Notes: generated by a model from the letters alone, not told the origin. A stretch of DNA of 64,000 bases from Enterobacter hormaechei subsp. xiangfangensis (GCF_001729785.1 NZ_CP017183.1:496001-560000); one strand, 5' to 3'. Shown: positions 19,630-31,496, counted from the first letter of the stretch. Numbers and translations are program-made.

Positions 19630-20016
19630 TTAGCGACGTACGGCAATCGCTTCAATTTCAATTTTCACGTCTTTTGGCAGACGCGCCACTTCCACACAGG
19701 AGCGCGCCGGGAAGGTGGCGTTGTGCTCGGTGAAGAACGCTTCGTAAGTGGCGTTAACGGTCGCAAAATCATTCAGATCTTTCACGAACACGGTGGTTTT
19801 GACGATATCGCCCACTTTCAGACCGGCAGATTCGACGATCGCCTGCACGTTTTCCAGCGACTGACGCGCCTGCGCCGCTACGTCGGCAGGTACTTCACCG
19901 GTTTTTGGGTTCACCGGGATCTGGCCAGAAGTGATGATCATGCTGCCCAGATCAACGCCCTGAACGTATGGGCCGATAGCCGCTGGTGCATTTTCCGTCG
20001 CGAGTACTTTGCTCAT
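19630..20016 (-). CDS. ridA: 2-iminobutanoate/2-iminopropanoate deaminase
   Basis: A 128-residue Rid/YjgF protein, nearly identical to E. coli RidA. It hydrolyses reactive enamine/imine intermediates released by PLP enzymes such as threonine dehydratase. The conserved substrate-binding Arg is in FPARSCVEVARLP. It lies downstream of pyrBI as in E. coli, with its own terminator. Confidence 0.98.
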   Translation of the reverse strand: MSKVLATENAPAAIGPYVQGVDLGSMIITSGQIPVNPKTGEVPADVAAQARQSLENVQAIVESAGLKVGDIVKTTVFVKDLNDFATVNATYEAFFTEHNATFPARSCVEVARLPKDVKIEIEAIAVRR

Positions 20017-20089
20017 TTTTTCTCCAGAATTACAGCGTTAAGAATGTTCCCGGCCATTATAACAGCCGGGATTTCATTACCAACCTCAA

Positions 20090-20551
20090 TTAGTTGGCCA
20101 GCACCACATAATGAGAAAACTCTTTTTCGCAGTATTTGCATTTGAGTGCGATGTCATTGGCGCGCTTTTTCACTGCAAAGCTGGAGGAAACCGGCTCAGC
20201 ATGACTGATGCAGTTGCTGTTCGGGCAGACCAGCACGCTTTCGATGCGATCCGGCAGGCTTGGGCGGGATTTGCCCACCACGTCGTAATCGTCGATGCGG
20301 TTAACCGTGGCGTCCGGCGCGTACAGCGACAGCTGGTTAACCTGCTCGTCGGTCAGGAAAGTGTTCTCGATCTTGATCAGGTCTTTGCGGCCCATCTCGC
20401 CGGACGGCAGGTTCAGGCCGATGGTGATGCGCTGGTCGGTTTCGGTCAGTTTGAACAGCGTCAGCAGCTTAAAGCCCACCTGCGCAGGGATGTGGTCAAT
20501 CACGGTGCCACGCTTGATGGCTTCAACCTGGAGTTTGTTATCGTGTGTCAT
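20090..20551 (-). CDS. pyrI: Aspartate carbamoyltransferase regulatory subunit
   Basis: A 153-residue allosteric subunit. The N-terminal part binds CTP/ATP. The C-terminal zinc domain has four cysteines in CPNSNC ... CKYC spacing, which bind the catalytic trimer. It starts 12 bases after the pyrB stop and is translated from the same message. Confidence 0.98.
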   Translation of the reverse strand: MTHDNKLQVEAIKRGTVIDHIPAQVGFKLLTLFKLTETDQRITIGLNLPSGEMGRKDLIKIENTFLTDEQVNQLSLYAPDATVNRIDDYDVVGKSRPSLPDRIESVLVCPNSNCISHAEPVSSSFAVKKRANDIALKCKYCEKEFSHYVVLAN

Positions 20552-20563
20552 GGTCGTCTCCCC

Positions 20564-21496
20564 TTACAGAGCTAATTCGCGATTCAGAACCAGTGCCAGT
20601 AACGCCTGGCGGGCGAAGATGCCGTTCCCGGCCTGCTGGAAGTACCAGGCGTGCGGCGTTTTATCCACGTCTGTGGTGATCTCATCGATGCGCGGCAGCG
20701 GGTGCAGCACCTTCATGTTGTCGCGCGCGCCCTCGAGGTCGCTGGCGCGCAGTACGAACTGCGCCTTCACGTTGGCGTACTCGGATGGGTCAAGACGCTC
20801 TTTCTGCACGCGGGTCATGTAGAGAATATCCACGTTGCCCATCACCTCTTCGATGCTGGCATGCAGGCTCCACGCGATGCCTTTTTCGTCCAGCATATCG
20901 AGAATGTACTGCGGCATCGCCAGCGCGTCCGGCGCGATGAAGAAGAAGCGGTTGCCGTTAAATTTCGCCAGCGCCTGGGTCAGGGAGTGGACGGTGCGGC
21001 CATACTTCAGGTCGCCGACCATGGCGATGTTCAGGTTCTCAAGCGTGCCCTGCGTCTCCTGAATGGTGAACAGATCCAGCAGGGTCTGCGTCGGGTGCTG
21101 GTTGGCACCGTCACCGGCGTTCAGCACCGGAATGCCGCCGGAAAACTCGGTCGCCAGACGCGCCGCGCCCTCCTGCGGGTGGCGCATCACAATCGCGTCG
21201 ACGTAGGTGCTGATAACCGAAATGGTATCCGCCAGGGTCTCGCCTTTTTTACCCAGCGACGTGTTGCTGCTGTCTGAGAAGCCCACCACGCTCGCGCCCA
21301 GACGGTGCATGGAGGTTTCGAAGGAGAGGCGCGTGCGGGTCGAGGCTTCAAAGAAGCAGCTCGCAATCACCTTGTGCTTCAGCAGCTCCGGTTGCGGATT
21401 GGCCTTCAGTTTTGCCGCGGTTTCCAGAACCAGTTCCAGCTCTTCGCGGCTGAGGTCGTTTATGGAAATGATGTGTTTTTGATAAAGCGGATTCAT
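20564..21496 (-). CDS. pyrB: Aspartate carbamoyltransferase catalytic subunit
   Basis: A 310-residue enzyme forming carbamoyl-aspartate, the first committed step of pyrimidine synthesis. The carbamoyl-phosphate loop STRTRLSFE and the HPLPRIDEI segment are present. It assembles with PyrI into the allosteric dodecamer. The pyrL attenuator lies directly upstream, so expression follows UTP level. Confidence 0.98.
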   Translation of the reverse strand: MNPLYQKHIISINDLSREELELVLETAAKLKANPQPELLKHKVIASCFFEASTRTRLSFETSMHRLGASVVGFSDSSNTSLGKKGETLADTISVISTYVDAIVMRHPQEGAARLATEFSGGIPVLNAGDGANQHPTQTLLDLFTIQETQGTLENLNIAMVGDLKYGRTVHSLTQALAKFNGNRFFFIAPDALAMPQYILDMLDEKGIAWSLHASIEEVMGNVDILYMTRVQKERLDPSEYANVKAQFVLRASDLEGARDNMKVLHPLPRIDEITTDVDKTPHAWYFQQAGNGIFARQALLALVLNRELAL

Positions 21497-21517
21497 GTTT
21501 ATCTCCTGACGCCGGGC

Positions 21518-21544
21518 AAAAAAAAGCCCCTCAAATGAGGGGCT
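21518..21544 (-). terminator. pyrBI attenuator
   Basis: On the minus strand AGCCCCTCA-TT-TGAGGGGCT followed by eight T lies between pyrL and pyrB. The pyrL stop codon (21531-21533) is inside the hairpin. A ribosome closely following RNA polymerase, as when UTP is low, would therefore block the hairpin. This is the classical pyrBI mechanism. Confidence 0.95.
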
Positions 21545-21635
21545 CTGGGAATAGGTTTAGCAACGGGAAGAAAAACGGCAGGCCAGCGTCTGATTTCAGA
21601 CGCGGTAAGACGTTGTGTCGTACACGCTTGACCAT
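21531..21635 (-). CDS. pyrL: pyrBI operon leader peptide
   Basis: A 34-residue reading frame behind GGGAGGAAGC encodes [20 protein letters not shown] followed by FFFPLL. It matches the N-terminal two thirds of E. coli PyrL (MVQCVRHFVLPRLKKDAGLP then FFFPL). It ends inside the attenuator hairpin and is about ten residues shorter than my memory of the E. coli peptide. Confidence 0.9.
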   Translation of the reverse strand: MVKRVRHNVLPRLKSDAGLPFFFPLLNLFPEPLI

Positions 21636-21735
21636 GCTTCCTCCCGGCAAATTGTCGGGCATTATACGCAGCTCGCTTTTGGGATCAAGCGATTTAATGC
21701 ACGCTTTACTCAATGCAAACGGTTCTTTGTGAATA

Positions 21736-22224
21736 TTAATGCGTTCTGAGTAAATAATTAATTTGCTTATGCACCAGCGCGGTGCGCTTCACTACGCGGG
21801 GCGCGACCCAGACAATACTGCTTCCGGCCACCACGCCTAAAATTTCCGGTAACTGGTGATAATCCAGAATACGCGCCACCGCGCGGCCATATCCGGCGAC
21901 GGTATGGATAAGGATAAATTCGCTGTTGTGCTCCACGCTCACCACCATTTCAGAGACGGTACGCGCCGCATCGGGGGCCGGGCGCAGCTGGGGATTCAGC
22001 GAATAAATCTTTAGTCCTTTGGCATTGCGAATTTTTATGACACCAAGCAACTTGAGCAGACGTGAAACGGTGGACTGGCTGATGGTCTCAAAACCCCGCT
22101 CCTGTAAGTCGCGGCGGATCTCTTCCTGGGAGAGATAGCTCTTTTCCGCGATCAGACGCTGGCAGACCGTTAGCTGTAGTTGCTCTTTGGGAGAGTACTC
22201 TTCGTAATCCATCATAGTTCCCAT
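21736..22224 (-). CDS. ArgR-family regulator of the arginine deiminase operon
   Basis: A 162-residue ArgR homologue. The N-terminal winged helix contains SQSTVSRLLKLLGVIKIRN. The C-terminal part has the arginine-binding and hexamer domain with a GVVAGSSIVWVAP segment. It is a second ArgR-type protein, distinct from housekeeping ArgR, and sits at the end of the arc cluster as in Salmonella. Start choice is uncertain: ATG 22224 has GGGAAC before it, but ATGs at 22215 and 22212 are possible. Confidence 0.85.
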   Translation of the reverse strand: MGTMMDYEEYSPKEQLQLTVCQRLIAEKSYLSQEEIRRDLQERGFETISQSTVSRLLKLLGVIKIRNAKGLKIYSLNPQLRPAPDAARTVSEMVVSVEHNSEFILIHTVAGYGRAVARILDYHQLPEILGVVAGSSIVWVAPRVVKRTALVHKQINYLLRTH

Positions 22225-22260
22225 ATCAGTTCCCGAAATAACCGGTGGCACCGCACCGAT

Positions 22261-22292
22261 CCGTAGGCCGGATAAGCGCAGCGCCATCCGGC
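22261..22292. repeat. REP-like element between arcD-like gene and its regulator
   Basis: CCGTAGGCCGGATAAGCGCA followed by GCGCCATCCGGC is the common enterobacterial REP unit. It sits just after the antiporter gene's stop, upstream of the ArgR-type gene. Confidence 0.75.
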
Positions 22293-22295
22293 AAA

Positions 22296-23699
22296 TCACA
22301 ACAAAGCGCCCAGGCTTAACGCCACCATAATCACCACCGTTAAAATCCCCAGCAGCGGCGCGACCCATTTCAGATAACGCACGTAGGGCACGCGGGCGAT
22401 AGCCAGCCCGCCCATCACGACGGCAGAGGTGGGAGTGATCAGGTTAACGATGCCGGACGCCGACTGGTAAGCCGTAACCACCAGGTCGCGGTTGACGTTA
22501 GCGAAATCGGCAAGGGGCGCCATGATCGGCATCGTCAGAACGGCCAGGCCGGACGAAGAAGGCACAAGAAACGACAGCACCACTTCCAGCCAGTACATCA
22601 CGTTGATGAACGCCACCGTCGACAATCCGGTGACCATTCCCTCGGCGCTGTGCAAAATGGTGTGGGTAATCATGCCCTTATCCATGATCACTACGATACC
22701 GCGCGCGATGCCGATAATCAGCGCGACGCCCAGCAAATCTCGCGCGCCGTTGATAAAGGTTGAGGTCAGCTCCTCTTCGCTCATGCGGGCGATCAGCCCG
22801 ACGATAATCGCGCTGGCGAGGAACACCGCCGAGATCTCCGCCATCCACCAGCCCAGCACCGCCACGCCGTAGATCATCACCGCGAAGGCGAGGGCGAAGA
22901 TCACCAGGATGAGTTTGCGCACCGGGGTAAACTCCAGCGACTGCTCGCCCTTGTTGCCGAGGAAGTGGGCGCGGTTCTCTTCCTGCTTATCCGCCACGAT
23001 CGACAGCGACGGATCCTTGCGCACCTTACGGGCGTAACGCATTACCCACGCCACGCAGATGATCCAGCCGATCACCAGCAGCGCGATGCGCAACATGATG
23101 CCGTTGGTGAAGGGGATCCCGGCGGCGTTGGCGGCGATCACCGTGGCGAACGGGTTGATGGTGGAGCCGAGGGTGCCGATCCCCGCGCCGAGCAGCACGG
23201 TAGAGGCCGCAACCACCGGATCGAACCGCGCCGCCAGCATCACCGGCACCAGTAAGGTATAGAAGGGCAGCGACTCTTCTGCCATGCCGTAAATCGTGCC
23301 GCCCGCGGCAAACAGCGCCATCAGGATCGGGATCATCCACTCTTCGCGGCCGCGCAGCCGGGTGGTGACGCGCTCGATCCCGGCGTCTATCGCCCCGGTT
23401 TTGGTAACGATCCCGAGGAATCCGCCGATGATCAGAATAAACAGCGCCACGTCGATGGCTCCGGCCTGGCCGGATTCCGGATCGTACAGCCCGGCAATCG
23501 GCGCCATCAGCACGGAGACCAGACCTTGCGGGTGCGCTGCCACGTGCGCGTAGGTGCCAGCAACCGGCACTTCTTTACCGAGCGCCTCGTTCATTGCCAT
23601 ATGGTACTGCCCGGCCGGAACAATCCACGTCAGCACGGCAACCACGGCAATCAGAAAAAAGAGAATGGTGTAAGCGGAGGGAAACTTGAACTTGCCCAT
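22296..23699 (-). CDS. YfcC-family basic amino acid antiporter, probable arginine-ornithine exchanger
   Basis: A 467-residue membrane protein of the YfcC/DcuC-like (AitC/IT superfamily) type, with about a dozen hydrophobic segments starting at residue 8 (AYTILFFLIAVVAVLTWIVP). The start at 23699 follows GGAGAAC; longer in-frame extension upstream is not supported. Position after arcB in a deiminase operon suggests arginine/ornithine exchange, the ArcD role, although it is not of the classical ArcD family. Function is inferred from context. Confidence 0.8.
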   Translation of the reverse strand: MGKFKFPSAYTILFFLIAVVAVLTWIVPAGQYHMAMNEALGKEVPVAGTYAHVAAHPQGLVSVLMAPIAGLYDPESGQAGAIDVALFILIIGGFLGIVTKTGAIDAGIERVTTRLRGREEWMIPILMALFAAGGTIYGMAEESLPFYTLLVPVMLAARFDPVVAASTVLLGAGIGTLGSTINPFATVIAANAAGIPFTNGIMLRIALLVIGWIICVAWVMRYARKVRKDPSLSIVADKQEENRAHFLGNKGEQSLEFTPVRKLILVIFALAFAVMIYGVAVLGWWMAEISAVFLASAIIVGLIARMSEEELTSTFINGARDLLGVALIIGIARGIVVIMDKGMITHTILHSAEGMVTGLSTVAFINVMYWLEVVLSFLVPSSSGLAVLTMPIMAPLADFANVNRDLVVTAYQSASGIVNLITPTSAVVMGGLAIARVPYVRYLKWVAPLLGILTVVIMVALSLGALL

Positions 23700-23745
23700 G
23701 ATGTTCTCCTGAACCCGGCGCACCCCGCGGCGCGCCGGGCGGTGA

Positions 23746-24750
23746 TTAGTCGCCGAGTGTCGCCACCATGACCGCTTTAATGGTGTGCATGCGGTTCTCT
23801 GCTTCGTCGAAAACGATGGAGTTCGGGGATTCAAAGACCTCCTCCGTCACTTCCAGCCCCTTCAGCCCGTACGCCATCTCGATTTCGCGGCCCACTTTGG
23901 TGTGCTCGTTGTGGAATGCCGGCAGGCAGTGCATGAACTTGACGTTCGGGTTACCGGTGGCCTTCATCACGTCCGCGTTAATCTGATATGGCTTCATCAG
24001 GCTGACGCGCTCGGCCCAGGCTTCCTTCGGCTCGCCCATGGAGACCCACACGTCGGTGTAGAGAAAATCGGTCCCCTGCACGCCTTCTTCCACGTCGTCG
24101 GTGAGGGTGACGCGCGCGCCCGTCTCTTTCGCAATGGCGCGGCACTGCTCAACCAGGCCTGCCTCCGGCCAGAAGGATTTCGGCGCCACGAGGCGGATAT
24201 CCATCCCCATCTTGGCCGCACCGACCATCAGCGAGTTGCCCATGTTGTTGCGCGCGTCGCCGAGATAGGCAAAGCTCAGCTCCGGCAGGGTTTTGCCCGG
24301 GGAGTGCTCCAGCATAGTCATCAGATCGGCGAGAATTTGGGTCGGGTGGAACTCGTCGGTCAGGCCGTTCCACACCGGCACCCCCGCGTACTCGCCCAGC
24401 TCTTCAACGATGGCCTGGCCGTAGCCGCGATATTCGATGCCGTCATACATGCGGCCCAGCACGCGGGCGGTGTCTTTCATCGACTCTTTATGGCCAATCT
24501 GCGAGCCGCTTGGGCCGAGATAGGTGACCTGCGCGCCCTGGTCGAACGCGCCCACTTCGAAGGCGCAGCGGGTGCGGGTGGAGGTTTTTTCAAAGATCAG
24601 GGCGATGTTTTTCCCGACCAGGGTTTGCTTCTCGCGCCCGGCTTTTTTGGCGGCCTTGAGCTCGATGGCGAGGTCAATCAGGTACTGGATCTCCGCCGGG
24701 GTGTAGTCCAGTAGTTTCAGGAAGTTGCGGTTTTTCAGGTTAATGGTCAT
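23746..24750 (-). CDS. arcB: Catabolic ornithine carbamoyltransferase
   Basis: A 334-residue transcarbamylase. The carbamoyl-phosphate motif is STRTRCAFE and the ornithine/catalytic motif is HCLPAFHNE. In the deiminase pathway it phosphorolyses citrulline to ornithine and carbamoyl phosphate. It is a paralogue of argI (36324-37331) in the same window, with many shared blocks. Its place between arcC and the antiporter marks it as the catabolic copy. Confidence 0.93.
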   Translation of the reverse strand: MTINLKNRNFLKLLDYTPAEIQYLIDLAIELKAAKKAGREKQTLVGKNIALIFEKTSTRTRCAFEVGAFDQGAQVTYLGPSGSQIGHKESMKDTARVLGRMYDGIEYRGYGQAIVEELGEYAGVPVWNGLTDEFHPTQILADLMTMLEHSPGKTLPELSFAYLGDARNNMGNSLMVGAAKMGMDIRLVAPKSFWPEAGLVEQCRAIAKETGARVTLTDDVEEGVQGTDFLYTDVWVSMGEPKEAWAERVSLMKPYQINADVMKATGNPNVKFMHCLPAFHNEHTKVGREIEMAYGLKGLEVTEEVFESPNSIVFDEAENRMHTIKAVMVATLGD

Positions 24751-24784
24751 GGGGAAATCCTTTTTAAATTGTTAGCTGTCTGAT

Positions 24785-24862
24785 GCCCTCACCCCGGCCC
24801 TCTCCCACGGGGAGAGGGGGGCTTACATTCCCTCTTCCTCCGGGAGAGGGTTAGGGTGAGGG
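24785..24862. repeat. Palindromic intergenic repeat, copy 4 (full), inside the arc operon
   Basis: CCCTCACCCCGGCCCTCTCC and the opposing GAGAGGGTTAGGGTGAGGGG arms are separated by about 20 bases. It lies between arcC and arcB, again inside a presumed operon. Confidence 0.85.
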
Positions 24863-24869
24863 GAGGGGT

Positions 24870-25781
24870 TTAGTTACGAATCAACGTGCCTTTCTCGCCC
24901 GCCAGGATCTCCGCGCCGTCATTCAGCGCGCCGATCCCGGCAATGCCGCCGCAGGCCTCAACAAACTCGCGGCAGGCGGCTACTTTCGGCCCCATCGATC
25001 CGGCGTCGAACTGCATGCCTCTGAGCAGCTCCGGCGTCACCTGCGCCAGCGGACGTTGGGTTGGCTTGCCCCAGTCGAGGTACACCGCGTCGGCATCGGT
25101 GAGGATCAGCAGGGCGTCGGCCTCGATCTGGCGCGCCAGCAGGGCGGCGGAGAGGTCTTTGTCGATCACCGCCTCAATGCCGCGATAGCCGTTGGCGTTT
25201 TCCACCACCGGCACGCCGCCGCCGCCGTTGCAGATCACCAGATGGTCGCGCTGGATAAGCGCCGTGATGGCGTCGCTCTCGACAATGCGCTTCGGCTGCG
25301 GAGAGGGCACCACGCGGCGGAAGTAGCTGCCGTCGGCCTTAAACACCCAGCCTTTCTCCGCGGCCAGCGTTTTTGCCTGGGCTTCGCTGTAGACCGGGCC
25401 GATGTACTTGGTCGGGTTACTGAAGGCCGGGTCGGCGGCGTCCACTTCCACCTGCGTGAGCAGGACGCTGACCTCGCGCTGGGGCAGATTGTTTTTCAGC
25501 GCCTGCTGGAGCATGTAGCCGATCATCCCCTGGCTTTCGGCGCCGAGAACGTCCAGCGGGTAGGGCGTGACTTTGTCGTAGGCGCTGTTTTGCAGCGCCA
25601 GCAGTCCGACCTGCGGGCCGTTGCCGTGCACCAGCACCACGCGCCACTGCTCCGTTAAGCCGGCGATGGTGCGGGCGGCCTGCTCGATGTTCTGGCGCTG
25701 GATGTCCGCTTCAAGCGGTTCGCCGCGCTTGAGCAGCGCGTTGCCGCCAAGGGCCACAACCAGAGTGGGTTTTCGTTCCAT
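24870..25781 (-). CDS. arcC: Carbamate kinase
   Basis: A 303-residue amino-acid-kinase-fold enzyme. The N-terminal ALGGNALLKRGEP is diagnostic, and VHGNGPQVG and CNGGGGVPV line the nucleotide and phosphate sites. It transfers phosphate from carbamoyl phosphate to ADP, giving the ATP yield of the arginine deiminase pathway. It starts 10 bases after arcA. Confidence 0.95.
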   Translation of the reverse strand: MERKPTLVVALGGNALLKRGEPLEADIQRQNIEQAARTIAGLTEQWRVVLVHGNGPQVGLLALQNSAYDKVTPYPLDVLGAESQGMIGYMLQQALKNNLPQREVSVLLTQVEVDAADPAFSNPTKYIGPVYSEAQAKTLAAEKGWVFKADGSYFRRVVPSPQPKRIVESDAITALIQRDHLVICNGGGGVPVVENANGYRGIEAVIDKDLSAALLARQIEADALLILTDADAVYLDWGKPTQRPLAQVTPELLRGMQFDAGSMGPKVAACREFVEACGGIAGIGALNDGAEILAGEKGTLIRN

Positions 25782-25791
25782 GATGGCTCCT

Positions 25792-27012
25792 TTAAATTCC
25801 GTCGCGTTCCAGTGGGCAGCTCATGCAGCGTGCGCCGCCGCGACCGCGTCCCAGCTCGTCGCCCGGGATCGGCAGCACGGTGATGCCCGCCTTGTCGTAC
25901 TTCTCGTTGGTCCAGACGTTGCGCTCGTAGCCGATCACCACGCCCGGGCGGATGGTCAGGACGTTGTTAGCGTCGTTCCACTGCTCGCGTTCGGCTTCAA
26001 AGGCATCGCCGCCGGTGGTGATCAGACGTACCTGGTTAATGCCGAGCGCTTTCTCGATGGCGTGCAGCAGGTCGGTTTCCTGGGTGCGCAGCAGGCCGCC
26101 GCGGCCGTCCGGGGTGAGCGTCCAGCACTGGGCGTCTTTGCGCACCACTTCCGGGTAGACGGAGAAGGTATCCACGTCGATGTGGGTCATGACGGTGTCG
26201 AGGTGCATGCAGGAGCGGTGTTTTGGCAGCTCAACGGCAATCACGCGCTCGGCCTGGCGGTGTTTAAACAGGCTGTTAGCGAGGAACTCCACGCCCTGCG
26301 GGGTGGTGCGTTCGGACATGCCGATCAATACCGCCCCGCGACCAATGACTAATACGTCGCCGCCTTCTAAAGTGGCGTGGTCGTAATTAATATTCTCGTC
26401 GCCGAAATACTTAATAAACTCGCCGTCGGCAAATGCGGGATGCCAGCGATATATTGCCCGCAGGTTATTCGTTTCACGCTGGCGGGCGGGTTTCGCCATC
26501 GGATTAATGGAGACGCCGTTATATATCCAGCAGGAGGTATCGCGGGTAAATAAGTGGTTCGGCAGCGGCTTCATAATAAAATCATTCGCCGTGTGGGTAT
26601 CGACCACCATATTTTTAATGGCCGCCGGAATTTCACCGTAGGTTAATCCGCCGCTTAACCTGCGCGCCAGTTCGCGGTGCGGCATATCCGCCAGCCAGCC
26701 GCGTACGTCGGCGGCGAAGGTTGGCCCCAGGCGATAGTCGGAGATTTGTGTTTCAAGAAGCCAGGCTTTTGCTTCCGAAATATCAAGCGTTTGCGTAAGA
26801 AGGTCGGTCAACAGGAGGACTTCCACACCCTGCTCGCGCAGCGTGTTTGCGAAGATATCATGCTCTTCACCCGCCCGTTCAACCGACAGCACGTCATCAA
26901 ATAACAGCTCCTGACAGTTTGATGGCGTTAAGCGTTTCAGACTTAAATTTGGGCGGTGCAGCATAACGCTACGCAATTGACCAATTTCAGAACCGACGTA
27001 ATGCTTTTCCAT
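25792..27012 (-). CDS. arcA: Arginine deiminase
   Basis: A 406-residue guanidino-modifying enzyme that converts arginine to citrulline and ammonia. Conserved segments include [14 protein letters not shown] at the N-terminus, [12 protein letters not shown], and [10 protein letters not shown]. The nucleophile is Cys396 in [14 protein letters not shown], by alignment with the known HCMTC motif. It is the first gene of arcA-arcC-arcB-antiporter-regulator, all on one strand. Confidence 0.95.
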   Translation of the reverse strand: MEKHYVGSEIGQLRSVMLHRPNLSLKRLTPSNCQELLFDDVLSVERAGEEHDIFANTLREQGVEVLLLTDLLTQTLDISEAKAWLLETQISDYRLGPTFAADVRGWLADMPHRELARRLSGGLTYGEIPAAIKNMVVDTHTANDFIMKPLPNHLFTRDTSCWIYNGVSINPMAKPARQRETNNLRAIYRWHPAFADGEFIKYFGDENINYDHATLEGGDVLVIGRGAVLIGMSERTTPQGVEFLANSLFKHRQAERVIAVELPKHRSCMHLDTVMTHIDVDTFSVYPEVVRKDAQCWTLTPDGRGGLLRTQETDLLHAIEKALGINQVRLITTGGDAFEAEREQWNDANNVLTIRPGVVIGYERNVWTNEKYDKAGITVLPIPGDELGRGRGGARCMSCPLERDGI

Positions 27013-28140
<1,128 letters not shown>

Positions 28141-28144
28141 TTTT

Positions 28145-28220
28145 CCCTCACCCTAACCCTCTCCCACGGGGAGAGGGAACTTTTACACCCTCTCCCCGTG
28201 GGAGAGGGCCGGGGTGAGGG
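28145..28220. repeat. Palindromic intergenic repeat, copy 5 (full), after tabA
   Basis: CCCTCACCCTAACCCTCTCC, a 10-base spacer, then CCCTCTCCCCGTGGGAGAGG and GCCGGGGTGAGGG. This is the most symmetrical copy and shows best that the element is two inverted half-units, each with its own small hairpin. Confidence 0.88.
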
Positions 28221-28337
28221 CACCAGACCGCACCCACGCATAATGTGATCCAGCTTAAATTTCCCGCACTCCCTCTCCATCTCTCATTTACCTGCGCTTT
28301 TCCTGCGTCATAGTATGATCGTTAATTTAACGAACAC

Positions 28338-28356
28338 TGTTCTACAATGTAGAACA
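28338..28356. promoter_or_regulatory. Candidate XynR operator upstream of yagE
   Basis: TGTTCTACAATGTAGAACA is a perfect 19-base palindrome (9-base arms around one base), 23 bases before the yagE start. IclR-type repressors bind such sites, and XynR is encoded at the far end of this cluster. It probably overlaps the yagE promoter. Confidence 0.6.
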
Positions 28357-28379
28357 AAATGATTCAATAAGGAGATCTC

Positions 28380-29288
28380 ATGCCGCAGTCCGCGTTGTTT
28401 ACGGGAATCATTCCCCCTGTCTCCACCATTTTTACCGCCGATGGCCAGTTCGATAAGCAGGGCACCGCCGCGCTGATCGACGATCTCATCAAAGCAGGCG
28501 TCGACGGCCTGTTTTTCCTGGGCAGCGGCGGCGAGTTCTCCCAGCTCGGCGCCGAAGAGCGTAAAACCATTGCCCAATTTGCGATCGATCATGTCGATCG
28601 TCGCGTACCGGTCCTGATCGGCACCGGCGGCACCAACGCCCGGGAAACCATTGCGCTGAGCCAGCACGCGCAGCAGGCAGGGGCGGACGGCATCGTGGTG
28701 ATCAACCCTTACTACTGGAAAGTGTCGGAAGCGAACCTGATCCGCTATTTCGAACAGGTGGCGGACAGCGTTACGCTGCCGGTAATGCTCTATAACTTCC
28801 CGGCGCTGACCGGGCAGGATCTGACCCCGGCGCTGGTGAAAACCCTGGCCGATTCGCGCAGCAACATCGTCGGCATCAAAGACACCATCGACTCCGTTGC
28901 CCACCTGCGCAGCATGATCCACACCGTCAAAGCCGCCCATCCGCACTTCACCGTGCTGTGCGGCTACGACGATCATCTCTTTAATACCCTGCTGCTCGGC
29001 GGCGACGGGGCGATCTCGGCCAGCGGCAACTTTGCCCCGCAGGTGTCGGTGAATCTTCTGAAAGCCTGGCGGGATAAAGACGTGGCGAAAGCGGCTGAGT
29101 ATCATCAGACCCTGCTGCAAATTCCGCAGATGTATCAGCTGGATACGCCGTTTGTGAACGTGATTAAAGAGGCGATTGTGCTCTGCGGTCGTCCGATTTC
29201 TACGCACGTCCTGCCGCCAGCCTCGCCGCTGGACGAGCCGCGCAAGGCGCAGCTGAAAACCCTGTTACAACAGCTCAAGCTCTGCTGA
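28380..29288 (+). CDS. yagE: 2-keto-3-deoxy sugar-acid aldolase
   Basis: A 302-residue member of the DHDPS/NAL (class I pyruvate aldolase) family, nearly identical to E. coli YagE. The Schiff-base Lys is in IVGIKDTID and the catalytic Tyr in MLYNFPAL. It cleaves 2-keto-3-deoxy sugar acids to pyruvate plus an aldehyde, giving glycolaldehyde with the pentonate product. It opens the yagEFGH group and is followed 14 bases later by yagF, whose product supplies its substrate. Confidence 0.95.
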   Translation: MPQSALFTGIIPPVSTIFTADGQFDKQGTAALIDDLIKAGVDGLFFLGSGGEFSQLGAEERKTIAQFAIDHVDRRVPVLIGTGGTNARETIALSQHAQQAGADGIVVINPYYWKVSEANLIRYFEQVADSVTLPVMLYNFPALTGQDLTPALVKTLADSRSNIVGIKDTIDSVAHLRSMIHTVKAAHPHFTVLCGYDDHLFNTLLLGGDGAISASGNFAPQVSVNLLKAWRDKDVAKAAEYHQTLLQIPQMYQLDTPFVNVIKEAIVLCGRPISTHVLPPASPLDEPRKAQLKTLLQQLKLC

Positions 29289-29302
29289 GCCGGACGATAA
29301 CC

Positions 29303-31270
29303 ATGACCATCGAGAAGATTTTCACCCCGCAGGACGAGGCGTTTTATGCCGTCATCACCCACGCGGCGGGGCCGCAGGGCGCGCTGCCGCTGACCCCGCA
29401 GATGCTGATGGAATCCCCCAGCGGCAACCTGTTCGGCATGACGCAGAACGCCGGGATGGGCTGGGATGCCAACAAGCTGACCGGCAAAGAGGTGCTGATC
29501 ATCGGCACCCAGGGCGGCATCCGCGCCGGGGATGGACGCCCGGTTGCGCTGGGCTACCACACCGGCCACTGGGAGATCGGCATGCAGATGCAGGCGGCGG
29601 CGAAGGAGATCACCCGCAACGGCGGGATCCCGTTTGCGGCCTTCGTCAGCGATCCGTGCGACGGGCGCTCTCAGGGCACGCACGGCATGTTCGACTCCCT
29701 GCCGTACCGCAACGACGCGGCGATCGTGTTTCGCCGCCTGATCCGTTCCCTCCCGACGCGCCGGGCGGTGATTGGCGTGGCAACCTGCGATAAAGGGCTG
29801 CCCGCCACCATGATTGCCCTGGCCTCGATGCACGACCTGCCGACCATTCTGGTGCCGGGCGGGGCGACGCTGCCGCCGACCGTGGGGGAAGATGCGGGCA
29901 AAGTGCAGACCATCGGCGCGCGCTTTGCCAACCACGAACTCTCCCTGCAGGAGGCCGCCGAGCTGGGCTGTCGCGCCTGCGCCTCGCCGGGCGGCGGGTG
30001 TCAGTTCCTCGGCACGGCGGGCACCTCGCAGGTGGTGGCGGAAGCGCTGGGTCTGGCGCTGCCGCACTCCGCGCTGGCCCCGTCCGGGCAGGCGGTGTGG
30101 CTGGAAATTGCCCGCCAGTCGGCGCGTGCGGTGAGCGAGCTGGATAACCGGGGCATCACCACGCGCGACATCCTCACCGATAAAGCCATCGAAAACGCCA
30201 TGGTGATCCACGCGGCGTTCGGCGGCTCCACCAATTTACTGCTGCACATCCCGGCCATCGCCCACGCGGCGGGCTGCACGATCCCAGACGTAGAGCACTG
30301 GACGCGCGTCAACCGTAAGGTGCCGCGCCTGGTCAGCGTGCTGCCCAACGGCCCGGACTATCACCCGACCGTGCGCGCGTTCCTGGCAGGCGGCGTGCCG
30401 GAGGTGATGCTTCACCTGCGCGATCTTGGCCTTCTGCATCTGGACGCCATGACCGTGACCGGCCAGACGGTGGGCGAAAACCTCGACTGGTGGCAGGCCT
30501 CCGAGCGCCGTGAGCGCTTCCGCCAGTGCCTGCGCGAGCAGGACGGCGTGGATCCGGATGACGTGATCCTGCCGCCGGAGAAGGCAAAAGCGAAAGGGCT
30601 GACCTCAACGGTTTGCTTCCCGACGGGCAACATCGCGCCGGAAGGATCGGTGATCAAGGCCACGGCGATCGACCCGTCGGTGGTGGGTGAAGATGGCGTT
30701 TACCGCCACACCGGCCGGGTGCGGGTGTTTGTCTCGGAGGCGCAGGCGATTAAGGCCATCAAGCGGGAAGAGATTAAGCAGGGCGATATCATGGTGGTGA
30801 TCGGCGGTGGACCGTCCGGCACCGGCATGGAAGAGACCTACCAGCTCACCTCCGCGCTGAAGCACATCTCGTGGGGCAAGACGGTGTCGCTCATCACCGA
30901 TGCGCGCTTCTCGGGCGTGTCGACGGGCGCCTGCTTCGGCCACGTGTCGCCGGAGGCGCTAGCGGGCGGGCCGATTGGCAAGCTGCGCGATAACGACATC
31001 ATCGAGATAGCCGTCGACCGACTGACATTAACGGGCAGCGTGAACTTTATCGGCACCGCGGACAACCCGCTGACGCCGGAGGAGGGGGCACGCGAGCTGG
31101 CAATGCGGCAGACGCACCCGGACCTGCACGCCCACGACTTTTTGCCGGACGATACCCGGCTGTGGGCGGCATTGCAGTCCGTGAGCGGCGGCACCTGGAA
31201 AGGCTGTATTTATGACACCGATAAAATTATCGAGGTAATTAACGCCGGTAAAAAAGCGCTCGGCATTTAA
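29303..31270 (+). CDS. yagF: D-xylonate dehydratase (IlvD/Edd family)
   Basis: A 655-residue dehydratase of the IlvD/Edd family. Iron-sulfur cysteines are visible in [12 protein letters not shown] and [12 protein letters not shown], and the Mg/substrate regions in [14 protein letters not shown] and [13 protein letters not shown]. It converts D-xylonate to 2-keto-3-deoxy-xylonate for YagE. Expression is presumably joined to yagE. Confidence 0.93.
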   Translation: MTIEKIFTPQDEAFYAVITHAAGPQGALPLTPQMLMESPSGNLFGMTQNAGMGWDANKLTGKEVLIIGTQGGIRAGDGRPVALGYHTGHWEIGMQMQAAAKEITRNGGIPFAAFVSDPCDGRSQGTHGMFDSLPYRNDAAIVFRRLIRSLPTRRAVIGVATCDKGLPATMIALASMHDLPTILVPGGATLPPTVGEDAGKVQTIGARFANHELSLQEAAELGCRACASPGGGCQFLGTAGTSQVVAEALGLALPHSALAPSGQAVWLEIARQSARAVSELDNRGITTRDILTDKAIENAMVIHAAFGGSTNLLLHIPAIAHAAGCTIPDVEHWTRVNRKVPRLVSVLPNGPDYHPTVRAFLAGGVPEVMLHLRDLGLLHLDAMTVTGQTVGENLDWWQASERRERFRQCLREQDGVDPDDVILPPEKAKAKGLTSTVCFPTGNIAPEGSVIKATAIDPSVVGEDGVYRHTGRVRVFVSEAQAIKAIKREEIKQGDIMVVIGGGPSGTGMEETYQLTSALKHISWGKTVSLITDARFSGVSTGACFGHVSPEALAGGPIGKLRDNDIIEIAVDRLTLTGSVNFIGTADNPLTPEEGARELAMRQTHPDLHAHDFLPDDTRLWAALQSVSGGTWKGCIYDTDKIIEVINAGKKALGI

Positions 31271-31285
31271 TTATTTTCTAAGATA

Positions 31286-31320
31286 AAACCGTCTGCGGGA
31301 AATATTCCGCGGACGGTTTT
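31286..31320. terminator. Bidirectional hairpin after yagF
   Basis: AAAACCGTCTGCGG-GAAATATT-CCGCGGACGGTTTT is a long near-perfect stem with A and T tails on both sides. It separates yagEF from yagGH, so the two pairs probably have separate promoters. The following 31321-31496 is AT-rich and likely holds the yagG promoter. Confidence 0.8.
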
Positions 31321-31496
31321 CGCATGTCTGTAATTTGCTAATTTAAACAATAAGTTGTGATATATCGTTGGCGTCACAAAAGCAAAATAACGTAATCCGG
31401 AAATAAGATATGACCATTGCTGGTTAATTGAACAGCTCATTACACTCCATTAACACGATGTTGTAATTCAGCACACTACATAAGGGTGTAATTCTG

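Noticed and set aside
31355..31380. CRP-like inverted repeat TTGTGA...TCACAA before yagG
   Set aside because: The spacing between the half-sites is much too long for a CRP dimer.
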